The notes below the pieces were generated by a model. The model had not been told where the DNA came from, made no database searches, and worked only from the letters and a program-made list of their open reading frames with translations. From contig DATMGE010000047.1 in assembly GCA_035555795.1 (NCBI GenBank), forward strand, positions 1 through 59,510: a stretch of DNA of 59,510 bases, written 5' to 3'. Shown here piece by piece: positions 8,714-17,493 of this stretch. The position numbers and the translations under genes are program-made. The DNA comes from RCIO01 sp035555795 (lineage in GTDB: Bacteria; Pseudomonadota; Alphaproteobacteria; Rhizobiales; Rhizobiaceae). How positions within the stretch are numbered: position 1 is the stretch's first letter; every line of letters starts with the position of its first letter.

Positions 8714-9433
8714 ATGAAACAGAACTGTTCGACCACTTCTATTAGCCGGCAAATTTTCCTTTTGGCGATGTTGGCGCTGCCTGCCGGGCTGTTCGCCCAG
8801 CCTTCCGCCGCGCAGGAGGGAATAGCCATTCCCGCTCCGGACATGGAGGTGCCGACTGCGCAGGCGACAACGGCAATCCTCGCGGGAGGATGCTTCTGGG
8901 GCGTGCAGGGCGTCTTCCAGCATGTGGAAGGGGTGACGAATGCCGTGTCAGGCTATTCCGGCGGCGAGGCCGGGACAGCGCATTATGAGACCGTGACCAG
9001 CGGCACGACCGGCCATGCGGAGGCGGTCAAGGTCACCTATGACCCTGCGAAGATCACCTATGGCAAGCTCTTGCAGGTGTTCTTCTCGGTGGCCCACGAC
9101 CCGACCCAGCTCAACCGGCAGGGCCCGGATGTCGGCACCCAATATCGCACCGCCATCTTCCCGGTGGACGAGGCGCAGGCTGCAGCGGCCAAGACCTATA
9201 TCGACCAGCTCAACAAGGCGCGCGTCTTCGAGGCGGCGATCGTGACGAAGATCGAGCCGGGGCAGGCATTCTACCCGGCCGAGGACTATCACCAGGACTA
9301 TCTGACGCTCAATCCGACGCAGCCCTATATCGTCTATAACGACCTGCCGAAGATCGAGAACCTCAAGCGCCTGTTCCCCGATCTCTATCGCGAGAAGCCG
9401 GTCCTCGTCTCGGAGGCCGGCCTCGCGAACTGA
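8714..9433 (+). CDS. msrA: Periplasmic peptide-methionine (S)-S-oxide reductase MsrA, single-Cys
   Basis: A 239-residue MsrA with an N-terminal signal peptide (hydrophobic residues about 13-28, cleavage near AQPSAAQ). The catalytic motif GGCFWG places the active cysteine at C60; other family marks are YSGG, GHAEAV, DPTQ and DVGTQYR. The only other cysteine (C5) is in the signal peptide, so the C-terminal resolving cysteines of ordinary MsrA are missing and an external thiol donor is required. The ATG at 8714 has a GGAGAG site and follows dipZ by 19 nt, so DipZ is the obvious donor. It would repair oxidised methionines of periplasmic proteins. Converges on the next gene. Confidence 0.9.
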   Translation: MKQNCSTTSISRQIFLLAMLALPAGLFAQPSAAQEGIAIPAPDMEVPTAQATTAILAGGCFWGVQGVFQHVEGVTNAVSGYSGGEAGTAHYETVTSGTTGHAEAVKVTYDPAKITYGKLLQVFFSVAHDPTQLNRQGPDVGTQYRTAIFPVDEAQAAAAKTYIDQLNKARVFEAAIVTKIEPGQAFYPAEDYHQDYLTLNPTQPYIVYNDLPKIENLKRLFPDLYREKPVLVSEAGLAN

Positions 9434-9442
9434 ACGGGTCGT

Positions 9443-10435
9443 TCAGCCGATCCCGAAGAGCTTCAGGGCGTTCTGGCCCCGCACGCGGTCGCGCGTCTGC
9501 GCGTCCAGCGCATCGACACGGGCAAGCACGCCGGCCATGTCGCCGATATTGTGCGGATAGTCGGAGCCGTAGACGACATTCTGCGGCCCGACCGTCTCGA
9601 TGCACAGCGCCAGCGCGCCGGGCGTGAAGACCACGGCGTCGAGGAAGATGCGGTCGAGATAGTCCGACGGCTTCTTCGGCGCGCCGGAGGCGCAGGCCGG
9701 GATGTTCTGGTAGCAGAAGTCGATCCGGCCGATCAGGAACGGCAATGCGCCGCCGCCATGGGCGGCAATGATGCGGATGTTCCTGTAGCGCTCGAAGAAC
9801 CCGTCATAGAGCATGCGGGTCACCGCGAGGCTCGTATCGAAGGTGAAGCCGATCGGCGCGGCGAGGCTGTATTGCGCCAGATCCATATATTTGCCGCCCG
9901 GCGGCACGGACGGGTGGATGAAGACCGGCAGGCCGGCGCGGTCGATCGCGTCCCAGATCGGCGCGAAGCGCTCCGCCGTCAGCGATTCCTCCTCTATATT
10001 GGCGATCACCATCACGCCGACGGCGCCGAGCGCCTTGCAGCGGTCCAGTTCGGCGATGGCGGCCTCTGCATGCTGCCAGGGCAAAGAGGCGAACCAGCGT
10101 ATGCGGTCGGGCCATGTGCGCTGCGCTTCGGCGAACTCGTCATTCATCAGCCGCGCCGCCTGAAGGCTGATGTCGAGATCGTCCAGATAGGCATTGGGCG
10201 ATGTGAGCGACACGACCGCGGCATCGACGCCGGCCTTGTCCATGGCGCGGATGCGGGCGGGAAAATCCCACATGTCCGGCAGCAGGGTGAAGAAGGGCGC
10301 ACCGTTCTTGTCGATCACCTCGCCGCCCGAAGGCAGGCGCCGGAACGTGTATTTCGGCGCGCCATGCCGGCGCAACAGATCCAGATATCCCGGCATGACC
10401 ATATGCGTGTGCACGTCGACAACGATGCTGCCCAT
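9443..10435 (-). CDS. ACMSD-type amidohydrolase-2 family decarboxylase
   Basis: A 330-residue metal-dependent decarboxylase/hydrolase of the amidohydrolase-2 (aminocarboxymuconate-semialdehyde decarboxylase) family. Zinc ligands are visible as H9-T-H11, the FIHPS histidine, AAHGGG and the YGSDYPH aspartate. ATG at 10435 has AGGAGG six nt upstream and overlaps the previous stop (TGATG), so it is translated with the isomerase-like gene before it. The substrate is not identifiable by sequence; relatives decarboxylate ring-derived or dicarboxylic acids. It is clearly paralogous to the protein at 44602-45585. Last gene of a Bug - acyl-CoA ligase - isomerase - decarboxylase operon. Confidence 0.82.
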   Translation of the reverse strand: MGSIVVDVHTHMVMPGYLDLLRRHGAPKYTFRRLPSGGEVIDKNGAPFFTLLPDMWDFPARIRAMDKAGVDAAVVSLTSPNAYLDDLDISLQAARLMNDEFAEAQRTWPDRIRWFASLPWQHAEAAIAELDRCKALGAVGVMVIANIEEESLTAERFAPIWDAIDRAGLPVFIHPSVPPGGKYMDLAQYSLAAPIGFTFDTSLAVTRMLYDGFFERYRNIRIIAAHGGGALPFLIGRIDFCYQNIPACASGAPKKPSDYLDRIFLDAVVFTPGALALCIETVGPQNVVYGSDYPHNIGDMAGVLARVDALDAQTRDRVRGQNALKLFGIG

Positions 10436-11097
10436 CAATTCCTCCTGTCAGTGTCCTGGTTTGCGGGGTCCGCCAGCCATTCGTCGGGCCGCGGCAGCCG
10501 CCCGTCGGCCAGCCAGCGGTCGAGCATCCACATGCGGTCGCTGCCCCAGAAAGGCTCGCCATCGGCGATGAAGAAGGGCACGCCGAAGACGTTGCGGCTG
10601 ACGGCATAATCGACTGCGTCGGCGAGCCTGCGCTTCAACTCCTCGCCTTCCAGCGCCGCGCGCAGGGCCTCGCCATCGGCGCCGAGAGCCGCTGCCTCGG
10701 CAATGACCGTTTCGGGCGGGGTCAAGTCCTGCCTGACGGTCCAGAGCTTTTCGGACAGGCGCTTCACCAGTTCGCGCGCCATTGCCGGGTCGCGGTCGCG
10801 CAGCCACAGATAGGCGCGGCTCGCCGCCAGCGAGTTGATGCCCTTCAGCCCGTGCCTGACCAGCGGGACGCCGAACATGGCGGCGAGCCGCTCCAGATCA
10901 TGCCAGAAATAGACGGATTTCAGCGGCGTCTCCGGCAGCGGCTTCATCCCCATCATCTTCAGCATGGTCACGCCGAGAAGGGTCGGCCGCCAGACGACCT
11001 CGCGGCCGTGGCGCGCGGCGAGCGCATCGATGCGGGTCGTCGCCAGATAGGAGAAGGGCGAGATCGGATCGAAGAAGAATTCCACCGGCGGCTTCAT
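10435..11097 (-). CDS. 2-hydroxychromene-2-carboxylate isomerase family protein (DsbA/GST kappa fold)
   Basis: A 220-residue member of the DsbA-like/kappa GST family. The FFFDPISPFSYL start puts Ser13 at the place of the catalytic serine of NahD, and NVFGVPFFIADGEPFWGSDR is the cis-Pro and glutathione-site region. NahD-type enzymes use glutathione to open and isomerise 2-hydroxychromene-2-carboxylate in polycyclic aromatic degradation; many relatives act on unknown CoA or aromatic substrates. The start overlaps the upstream acyl-CoA ligase by four bases (ATGA). Confidence 0.82.
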   Translation of the reverse strand: MKPPVEFFFDPISPFSYLATTRIDALAARHGREVVWRPTLLGVTMLKMMGMKPLPETPLKSVYFWHDLERLAAMFGVPLVRHGLKGINSLAASRAYLWLRDRDPAMARELVKRLSEKLWTVRQDLTPPETVIAEAAALGADGEALRAALEGEELKRRLADAVDYAVSRNVFGVPFFIADGEPFWGSDRMWMLDRWLADGRLPRPDEWLADPANQDTDRRN

Positions 11098-12692
11098 GCT
11101 GCCGGCTCCGGCTGCTTCGCCATCTCACGCAATGCCGCCTTGGCGATCTTGCCGAAGCCGACCTTCGGCAGCGCCGCGACGAAGACGATGCGCTGCGGCA
11201 CCTTGAAACGCGCCAGCGATTGCCGGCACGCCGTCTCTATCGCCTGTTCGAGGTCATCCGCGCCGTCCGCACGCACCACGAAGGCCACCGGAACCTCGCC
11301 ACGCAGCGGGTCCGGCCCCGCGACGACCGCCACCTCGCGCACCCCCGGCACGGCCGCCACCACCGCCTCGATCTCACCCGCGGCAACGCCCTCGCCGCCG
11401 ACCTTGATCACGTCCTTGATACGGTCGACGAAGGTGATCGCGCCGTCGGCATCGCGGCTGACGCGGTCGCCGGTGCGGAAATAGCCCCGTTCGTCGAAGG
11501 CGGCTTCGGTCGCGGCGGAATCGCCGAAATATTCGCTGAAGATCGAGCGGCCGCGCACCCCGCCGACGAGCAGTTCGCCGGCTTCGCCCGGCGCGACATC
11601 CCCGCCCTGCCCGTCGACGATGCGCAGGGCATAGGCCGGCGAGGCGCGGCCGATCGCGTCCGGACCGAGCACGCCGCAATCGGCATTGCCGATCACCGGC
11701 TGCGCCATCATCTCGGTCATGCCCCAGGCGGAGGAGACGTTTTCCACGCCATAGCGCGCCTGCTCATCCGGCATCTGGCGGTTGGTGATCCACATGCGGA
11801 AATCGTGTCGCGCCGGCATGTCCTGTGCTTTCAATGCGCCGATGGTGAAGGGCACATGCGCGGCAACCGTCGCGCGCTGCGCAGTAGCGAGCGGCCAGAA
11901 ACGCGAGGCCGAATAGCGCGGCTGCAATACCACCGTTCCGCCGCGCCACAGCGCCGGCAGGAAGGTCCAGGAGAAGCCGACGACATGGAAGAGCGGCAGG
12001 AAGAGCAGCGTCACGTCGCTGTCGCGAAATCCTTGCTGCTGCGCGCCGATGCAGGCGCCCCAGAGAAGATTTTCATGCGTCCACAGCACCGCCTTGGCGC
12101 GCGCCGTGGTGCCGGTGGTGAAAAGGATCAGGGCCGGGAGATGCGGGTCCGGCGCGCGTGCGGGCAGCGGCTCGCCATAGAGCGTCTCGAAGAGGATCGC
12201 AGCCTGCGGCCTGTCCGCGAGGGCAGGCTCCTGACCGGCATCGGTCGCCGTCACAGCAATCCAGTCGAGGTCGGGCACATGCGACGCGACGAGGCCGGCA
12301 AGGCGCGGCTGGGTGATGGCCGCGCGAGGCGCTGCGGTCTCGGCCAAACCGGCCAGCTCCGGTCCCGCCGCCATCGGGTTCGTCACCACGCAGACAGCGC
12401 CGAGCCAGGCGCAGGCGAAGCGCACGATAAGCGTTTCGGGACAGTTTTCCAGATGAACGAGCACGCGGTCGCCCGGCTTGACACCCCGCGCGGCCAGCCC
12501 GCCGGCGAGGCGGGCCACGTCATGGGCGAAGGCCGCATAGGTCCAGTTCCGCTGCGGCCCGGCCTCCGGCACCCATACCAGCAGCGGATGATCCGGGCGT
12601 TCGGCGGCACGGCGCGCCAACAGGCGCGCCATGTCGAAGCCGGCAAAGGGCGAGATGCCGCCGCTTGCCGCGGATGATGAAGCGGGCAGCAT
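11094..12692 (-). CDS. AMP-dependent acyl-CoA synthetase/ligase
   Basis: A 532-residue member of the ANL superfamily. It has the P-loop-like motif LILFTTGTTARAKAV (an atypical TTGTTARAK compared with the usual TSGTTGxPK), SAWGMTEM, YFRTGDR, DRIKDVIKVGGE and the C-terminal lysine region PKVGFGKIAK. It would activate a carboxylic acid with ATP and CoA; aromatic, hydroxycinnamic or carnitine-type acids are all plausible. Downstream of a Bug binding protein by 11 nt and upstream of two catabolic genes, so the activated acid is probably the one imported. No strong ribosome site is seen at the ATG at 12692. Confidence 0.85.
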   Translation of the reverse strand: MLPASSSAASGGISPFAGFDMARLLARRAAERPDHPLLVWVPEAGPQRNWTYAAFAHDVARLAGGLAARGVKPGDRVLVHLENCPETLIVRFACAWLGAVCVVTNPMAAGPELAGLAETAAPRAAITQPRLAGLVASHVPDLDWIAVTATDAGQEPALADRPQAAILFETLYGEPLPARAPDPHLPALILFTTGTTARAKAVLWTHENLLWGACIGAQQQGFRDSDVTLLFLPLFHVVGFSWTFLPALWRGGTVVLQPRYSASRFWPLATAQRATVAAHVPFTIGALKAQDMPARHDFRMWITNRQMPDEQARYGVENVSSAWGMTEMMAQPVIGNADCGVLGPDAIGRASPAYALRIVDGQGGDVAPGEAGELLVGGVRGRSIFSEYFGDSAATEAAFDERGYFRTGDRVSRDADGAITFVDRIKDVIKVGGEGVAAGEIEAVVAAVPGVREVAVVAGPDPLRGEVPVAFVVRADGADDLEQAIETACRQSLARFKVPQRIVFVAALPKVGFGKIAKAALREMAKQPEPAA

Positions 12693-12703
12693 CGGCGCCG
12701 CCG

Positions 12704-13687
12704 CTATTGGGGCTCGATACCCGCCGTGGCGACGTAGCCTTTCCAGTCCTCGATCTGTTGCAGGAGCAGCTTCTGCCCCTCCTCCGGCGTGCTGATGAAG
12801 GGGTCGCCGCCATTCTCGTTGAGGAACTTGACGGTTTCGGGCTTGGCCAGGATCGCGTTGAAATAGCCGTTGATCTTGTCGACGACCGGCTTCGGGGTTT
12901 CCGCCGGCACCATGGCGGCGAACCAGCTGAGCATGATGAGGTCGGGCAGCCCGGCTTCGCCGAAGGTCGGGTAATCCGGCGCCGCCTTGACGCGCTCCGG
13001 CGTGCCGACCGCAAGCACGCGTGCATTTCCCGCGCGCTCCTGCGCCAGCGCGAAGACCGGATTCATCATGGCGAAATCGAGCACGCCGCCATTGAAGTCG
13101 TTCACCACGTCGATGTCGGTCCGGTAGGCCACCTGCACGGTCTGCAGGCCGGCCTGGTCGGTAAACATCTGGCCCATCACGCGGCCGGTCGTGTTCGACT
13201 GGGCATAGGTGCCCTTGTCGCCCTTCTCCTTCATCCCCTTCACCAGTTCCTCGACGCTCTTATAGGGGCTGGCCGCAGGCACGATCAGCATGAAGGCCTG
13301 CTGGTTGACGGTTGCGGCAATCTGGATCTGCTTGCCCACATCGACCGGCGGGTTCTTGAACAGATGCATATTGGCGGCGATGGAGCTCGCGGCATGGATG
13401 TAGATCGTGTAGCCATCCGGCTTGGAACGGGCGAGATATTCAGCGCCGATATTGCCCGCGGCACCCGCCTTGTTCTCCACTACGACGGTCTGGCCGGACG
13501 CCTCGGCGAATTCCTTGCCGAGATAGCGCACCAGCACATCGGCACCGGAGCCGGCCGGGAAGCCGGTGATGAAATGGACGGGCTGGCTGGGATAGTCGGC
13601 CTGCGCGAAAGCGGGCGCGAGCCCTACCGAGAAAGCGAGCGCCGCTGCCGAGGCAGAGACAACGAAATTACGGCGATTGAACAGCAT
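12704..13687 (-). CDS. Bug/TctC family periplasmic solute-binding protein, probable Tat substrate
   Basis: A 327-residue extracytoplasmic binding protein of the tripartite tricarboxylate transporter type. The N-terminus FNRRNFVVSASAAA has a twin-arginine pattern, with cleavage probable near AFAQA. The mature protein starts with YPSQPVHFITGFPAGSGADV and contains VVENKAGAAGNIGAEYLA and KPDGYT, the Bug ligand-loop signatures. Bug proteins bind carboxylates, including aromatic ones. No TctAB membrane genes are adjacent, so it either uses another TTT or acts as a sensor. First gene of the operon; its promoter is overlapped by a palindrome at 13717-13735. Confidence 0.9.
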   Translation of the reverse strand: MLFNRRNFVVSASAAALAFSVGLAPAFAQADYPSQPVHFITGFPAGSGADVLVRYLGKEFAEASGQTVVVENKAGAAGNIGAEYLARSKPDGYTIYIHAASSIAANMHLFKNPPVDVGKQIQIAATVNQQAFMLIVPAASPYKSVEELVKGMKEKGDKGTYAQSNTTGRVMGQMFTDQAGLQTVQVAYRTDIDVVNDFNGGVLDFAMMNPVFALAQERAGNARVLAVGTPERVKAAPDYPTFGEAGLPDLIMLSWFAAMVPAETPKPVVDKINGYFNAILAKPETVKFLNENGGDPFISTPEEGQKLLLQQIEDWKGYVATAGIEPQ

Positions 13688-13713
13688 GCATTCCTCCCTT
13701 GACGTAAGGGATG

Positions 13714-13742
13714 CTTATATCAGGCAAGCTGATATGATTCAA
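13714..13742 (-). promoter_or_regulatory. Promoter with overlapping palindromic operator, upstream of Bug/acyl-CoA ligase operon
   Basis: Read on the minus strand, TTGAAT (13742-13737) and TATAAG (13719-13714) are separated by exactly 17 nt and form a good sigma-70-type promoter 27 nt before the Bug gene. The perfect inverted repeat ATATCA-GGCAAGC-TGATAT (13717-13735) fills the spacer and touches both boxes, a layout expected for a repressor site. Confidence 0.6.
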
Positions 13743-13806
13743 TCGCCGCCTGCGACAAATGGCCGGACAAGTGCGCCATGCGACTGCGCCGGAATGCATG
13801 TGAAAA

Positions 13807-13833
13807 GGCTCCCGCCGTCGACCAGCGGGAGCC
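13807..13833 (-). terminator. Rho-independent terminator of glutamate dehydrogenase gene
   Basis: GGCTCCCGC and GCGGGAGCC form a perfect 9-bp stem around a 9-nt loop. On the minus strand the stem is followed by TTTT. It lies about 70 nt after the dehydrogenase stop. Confidence 0.75.
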
Positions 13834-13901
13834 CGAAAGGCTTCATATCCGTTTGAAACGCATTGCGCGACGCAGGGCGTTTACGCGCCGCTTCACGCGT
13901 T

Positions 13902-15167
13902 TCAGCTGTCGAAGAAGCTCTGCGTGCCGTGCGCCTCGATGGCGTCGGCAAGGCGGCCAAGCGCATGGACATAGGCCGCCGTGCGCACCGTCACGCCCTT
14001 CTCCTTCGAGACGTCCCAGATGGCGCGGCCCTCGCGCTCCATGATCGTCTGGAGGCGCTCATGGATTTCCTCGACGGACCAGTAATAGCCCTGCTTGTTC
14101 TGGACCCATTCGAAATAGGACACGGTGACGCCGCCGGCATTGGCCAGGATGTCGGGCAGGATGACGACGCCGTTCTTTGCGAGTATCTCGTCGCCCTCGG
14201 GGGTGACGGGACCATTTGCCAGTTCCAGCACCAGCTTGGCCTTCACCGATGCGGCATTCTGCTCGTGGATCATGCTTTCCAGCGCCGCCGGAACGAGCAG
14301 GTCGCAGTCGACGCCGACCAGATCGCCTGCCTTCAGATGCTCATGGCCGCCCTGGCCGACCGTGCTGACCACGGACTTTCCGGCTGCCTTCGCAGCCAGC
14401 AGCATGTCGATATGCAGGCCTGCCTCGGAGCGCACCGCGCCTTCCGAATCCGAGATGGCGACGATCTTGTGCCCGTCGCCGGCAAGCAGGCTGGCAATGT
14501 GCTGGCCGGCATTGCCGAAGCCCTGGACCGCGACGCGCATGGTCTTGCCGAGGCCGAGATCCTCGGCGAGGTGGCGGACCAGATAGTAGCCGCCGCGCGC
14601 CGTCGCATCGCCGCGCCCGAGCGAACCGCCGAGCGCGATCGGCTTGCCGGTGATGACGGCCGGCACCGCATGGCCGACGATCTGGGCATACTCATCCGCC
14701 ATCCAGCCCATGATCATCGCATTGGTGTAGACGTCCGGCGCGGGAATGTCGCGATCGGGGCCGATGGTCCGGGCGAAGGCCTGGATATAGGCGCGCGACA
14801 GGCGCTCCAGCTCCGCCTTGGACAGGGTGCGGGGATCGACCTGCACGGCGCCCTTGCCGCCGCCATAGGGCAGGTTCATCACCGCGCATTTGAAGGTCAT
14901 CCAGAAGGCCAGCGTCTCGACTTCGTCGGCGGTGGATTCGGGATGGAAGCGGATGCCGCCCTTGGTGGGTCCGCGCGTGTCGTCATAGCGGCAGCGCCAT
15001 GCCAGGAAGGATTTGCGCGACCCATCGTCCATGCGGATCATCAGCCGCACCTTGGTCGTTTCTCGCGCATATTTCAGCTTCTCGATCACATCCGGGTCGA
15101 TGCTGAGATGGGCTGCTGCCTCGTCCAGGCGGACGAGCGCGTGATCGAGAAGACTGTCTTCTGTCAT
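13902..15167 (-). CDS. gdhA: Glu/Leu/Phe/Val dehydrogenase (NAD(P)-glutamate dehydrogenase)
   Basis: A 421-residue amino-acid dehydrogenase. The substrate-binding part has GPTKGGIRFHP, the catalytic lysine in LPYGGGKGAV and the catalytic aspartate in DIPAPDVYTN; the Rossmann part has AVQGFGNAGQHIA. Length and motifs fit hexameric class I glutamate dehydrogenase, which interconverts glutamate and 2-oxoglutarate plus ammonia; cofactor preference cannot be read reliably. The second of two adjacent ATGs (15167) is best placed relative to AGGAG; the first is at 15170. Followed by a clear terminator. Probably transcribed alone. Confidence 0.9.
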   Translation of the reverse strand: MTEDSLLDHALVRLDEAAAHLSIDPDVIEKLKYARETTKVRLMIRMDDGSRKSFLAWRCRYDDTRGPTKGGIRFHPESTADEVETLAFWMTFKCAVMNLPYGGGKGAVQVDPRTLSKAELERLSRAYIQAFARTIGPDRDIPAPDVYTNAMIMGWMADEYAQIVGHAVPAVITGKPIALGGSLGRGDATARGGYYLVRHLAEDLGLGKTMRVAVQGFGNAGQHIASLLAGDGHKIVAISDSEGAVRSEAGLHIDMLLAAKAAGKSVVSTVGQGGHEHLKAGDLVGVDCDLLVPAALESMIHEQNAASVKAKLVLELANGPVTPEGDEILAKNGVVILPDILANAGGVTVSYFEWVQNKQGYYWSVEEIHERLQTIMEREGRAIWDVSKEKGVTVRTAAYVHALGRLADAIEAHGTQSFFDS

Positions 15168-15338
15168 CATAACTCCTGACGGGCTTGATTTAATGGGCCC
15201 TGCATAAAATAGCGGCAAGGGCACCGCAACCAGAGTCAGCGTGACTGACCTATTTTTTTGGGCATTTGCCCATGATCCATGCTCATAATGCTTATTTTTT
15301 CGGCAGATTTTTGCCCTGCCCGCTATCGGCGCGCCAGA

Positions 15339-15905
15339 TCAGGAAAACAGATCGGGATGGCGCAGCCGCAATGCCTGCACCAGAAGCAGCGCATGCATGT
15401 CGTGAAGGAGGCCCTCGTCGGCCATCGCGGCGAGCTTTGCCAGCGGCATTTCCACGACGGTGATGTTCTCGTTCTCGGCCGCGATGCCGCCGCCGCTGCC
15501 TTCGCGCCCCTCCCGCGCGATGGGGGCCAGGAAGAGCGTCGCGCGTTCCGCGGAAATGCCGGGCGAGGTCCAGACCGTGCCGAGCGGCTCCAGCGCGCCG
15601 ACACGATAGCCGGTTTCCTCGAAGACCTCGCGCCGCGCCGCCTCCTCGGCAGTCTCGCCCTCATCGACCAGTCCGGCTGGCGGTTCGAGCGACATGCCGT
15701 CACCACCCGCCGCGTAGAGGATCGGCGCGCGCAGCAAACGGACGAAGCAGGCGATGCGCCGAACCGGATCGTAAGGCAGGACGCTGATGGCATCGCCATG
15801 ATCCTCGACCTCGCGCATATAGCGCTGGCCGTCTTCCTCTATCTCCACCCGGTGGAGCGTCGTCCAGCCCCGATAGACCGTCTCCCGCCCGACGATATGC
15901 GCCAC
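15339..15905 (-). CDS. Nudix hydrolase (ADP-ribose/GDP-mannose pyrophosphatase-like)
   Basis: 188 residues. The full Nudix box is present (GLVDEGETAEEAARREVFEETGY), giving the metal-binding REVFEETG helix. Upstream VYRGWTTLHRVEI and the EPPAG motif resemble NudK/ADP-ribose pyrophosphatase proteins that cleave nucleoside diphosphates linked to sugars. The GTG at 15905 is preferred because GGAGAG lies five nt before it; the frame opens with TTG at 15971. It follows TctA by 76 nt on the same strand, so it may be read through from the TTT operon, but no functional link is evident. Confidence 0.85.
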   Translation of the reverse strand: MAHIVGRETVYRGWTTLHRVEIEEDGQRYMREVEDHGDAISVLPYDPVRRIACFVRLLRAPILYAAGGDGMSLEPPAGLVDEGETAEEAARREVFEETGYRVGALEPLGTVWTSPGISAERATLFLAPIAREGREGSGGGIAAENENITVVEMPLAKLAAMADEGLLHDMHALLLVQALRLRHPDLFS

Positions 15906-15981
15906 GCCTGCTCTCCGTTCCGTTGCAACGCACCTCTTGTGCAATGCAACAGACCGAAAGGCCAGACTCAAGTGGCCGGAG

Positions 15982-17493
15982 CTAGACCGAGGCTCCCGCC
16001 CTGCTTCCGCGCAGCCGCCGCAGGCCGCGCCCGATCAGCGGCCACAGCAGGAGAAGCACGGTGATGATCAGGCAGGTGAGGCTGATCGGATGGGTGACGA
16101 AGACCGAGAAGTCGCCCCTGTTGAGCAGCAGCGCGCGGCGCAGGTTTTCCTCCATCAGCGGGCCGAGGATGAAGCCCATCAGGAAGGGCGCGGCATCGAA
16201 GCCAGTCAGCCGCATCGCATAGCCGAGCACGCCGATGCCCAGCACCAGCCACACGTCGAACACGTTGAGGCTCACCGAATAGACGCCGACGCAGATGAGG
16301 CAGATGATGCTTGGGAACAGGTAGCGATAGGGCACCTCGAGCAACTTGATCCATATGCCGACGAGCGGGATGTTGAGGACCAGCAGGAACAGGTTGCCGA
16401 TCCAGAAGCTGGCCACCAGCGCCCAGAACAGATCGCCATGGTCGGTCATGAATTGCGGGCCGGGCGGTATGCCATGGATCATCAGCGCGCCGAGGATGAG
16501 CGCCATGGTGGCGCTGCCGGGAATGCCCAGCGTCAGCGTCGGGATGAAAGCCGTCTGCGCGGCGGCATTATTGGCCGATTCCGGCGCGGCCACGCCCTCG
16601 ATCGCGCCGGTGCCGAAGATCTCCGGCGTGCGCGAGACGCGCTTCTCGATCGAATAGGCCAGGAAGGCCGAGATGGTGACGCCCGTGCCGGGCAGCGCGC
16701 CGAGCAGCGAGCCGAGGCTGGTGCCGCGCACCACCGGCATGGTCGAGCGCCGCACTTCTTCGCGCGTCGGCAGCATGTCGCGTAGGCGCACCTTGCCGAC
16801 CTTGATGCGCTCCTCGCCGTCGCCCGATCCGCTGATCACCTCCGGCAGGCCGAACAGACCCATGGCGATGGCTACGATGCTGATGCCGGTGATGAGTTCG
16901 GGGAAGCCCATCGCATAGCGCTGGATGCCGGTGTTCACGTCGGTGCCGACAATGCCGAACAGCACGCCGACGACCAGTGCGCCGACGGATTTCAGCGGCG
17001 AGCCCCGCCCCACGGAGGAGGAGGCGAGCAGGCCGAGAAGCATGACCGAGAAATAGTCGACCGAGGTGAAAGACAGCGCGAACTCGGCGATGACCGGCGA
17101 GAACAGCGTCATCAGCAGAATGCCGGTGGTGCCGGCGATGAAGGATGCAACCGCGGTGACATAGAGCGCGACGGCGGCTCGCCCCTTCTTCGCCATCTGG
17201 TAGCCGTCGATACAGGTCACCGCCGAGGAGGCGCTGCCGGGAAGGTTGACGAGGATGGAGGTGATGGAGCCGCCATATTCGCCGCCGTAATAGATGCCCG
17301 CCAGCATGATGATGGCGGCGTCGGGCGGCAGGTAGAAGGTCACCGGCAGCAACAGGGCGATGCCCAGCATGGGGCCGATGCCGGGCAGCACGCCGATCAG
17401 CGTGCCCAGCGAGACGCCGACGAAACAATAGAAGAGATTGGTCAGGCTGACAGCCTGGGCGAAGCCGCCGGCAACGGAGGAAAGCAGTTCCAT
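15982..17493 (-). CDS. tctA: TTT transporter large membrane subunit TctA
   Basis: A 503-residue permease with about 11-12 transmembrane helices and the duplicated family motifs (GVLPGIGPMLGIALLLP near the N-terminus and ALPGTGVTISAFLAY plus LGIPGSATMALILGALMIHGI in the second half). It forms the transport channel of a tripartite tricarboxylate transporter, driven by an ion gradient and fed by Bug/TctC proteins. The start overlaps the tctB stop by one base (TGATG). Third-to-last step of an operon with two binding proteins and an arylmalonate-decarboxylase-like enzyme. Confidence 0.93.
   Translation of the reverse strand: MELLSSVAGGFAQAVSLTNLFYCFVGVSLGTLIGVLPGIGPMLGIALLLPVTFYLPPDAAIIMLAGIYYGGEYGGSITSILVNLPGSASSAVTCIDGYQMAKKGRAAVALYVTAVASFIAGTTGILLMTLFSPVIAEFALSFTSVDYFSVMLLGLLASSSVGRGSPLKSVGALVVGVLFGIVGTDVNTGIQRYAMGFPELITGISIVAIAMGLFGLPEVISGSGDGEERIKVGKVRLRDMLPTREEVRRSTMPVVRGTSLGSLLGALPGTGVTISAFLAYSIEKRVSRTPEIFGTGAIEGVAAPESANNAAAQTAFIPTLTLGIPGSATMALILGALMIHGIPPGPQFMTDHGDLFWALVASFWIGNLFLLVLNIPLVGIWIKLLEVPYRYLFPSIICLICVGVYSVSLNVFDVWLVLGIGVLGYAMRLTGFDAAPFLMGFILGPLMEENLRRALLLNRGDFSVFVTHPISLTCLIITVLLLLWPLIGRGLRRLRGSRAGASV

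Noticed and set aside
15251..15271. Terminator suggested by GGGC-ATTT-GCCC next to T-tract
   Set aside because: The T-tract precedes the stem on the plus strand and reads as A on the minus strand after it, so it does not fit a terminator for either gene.
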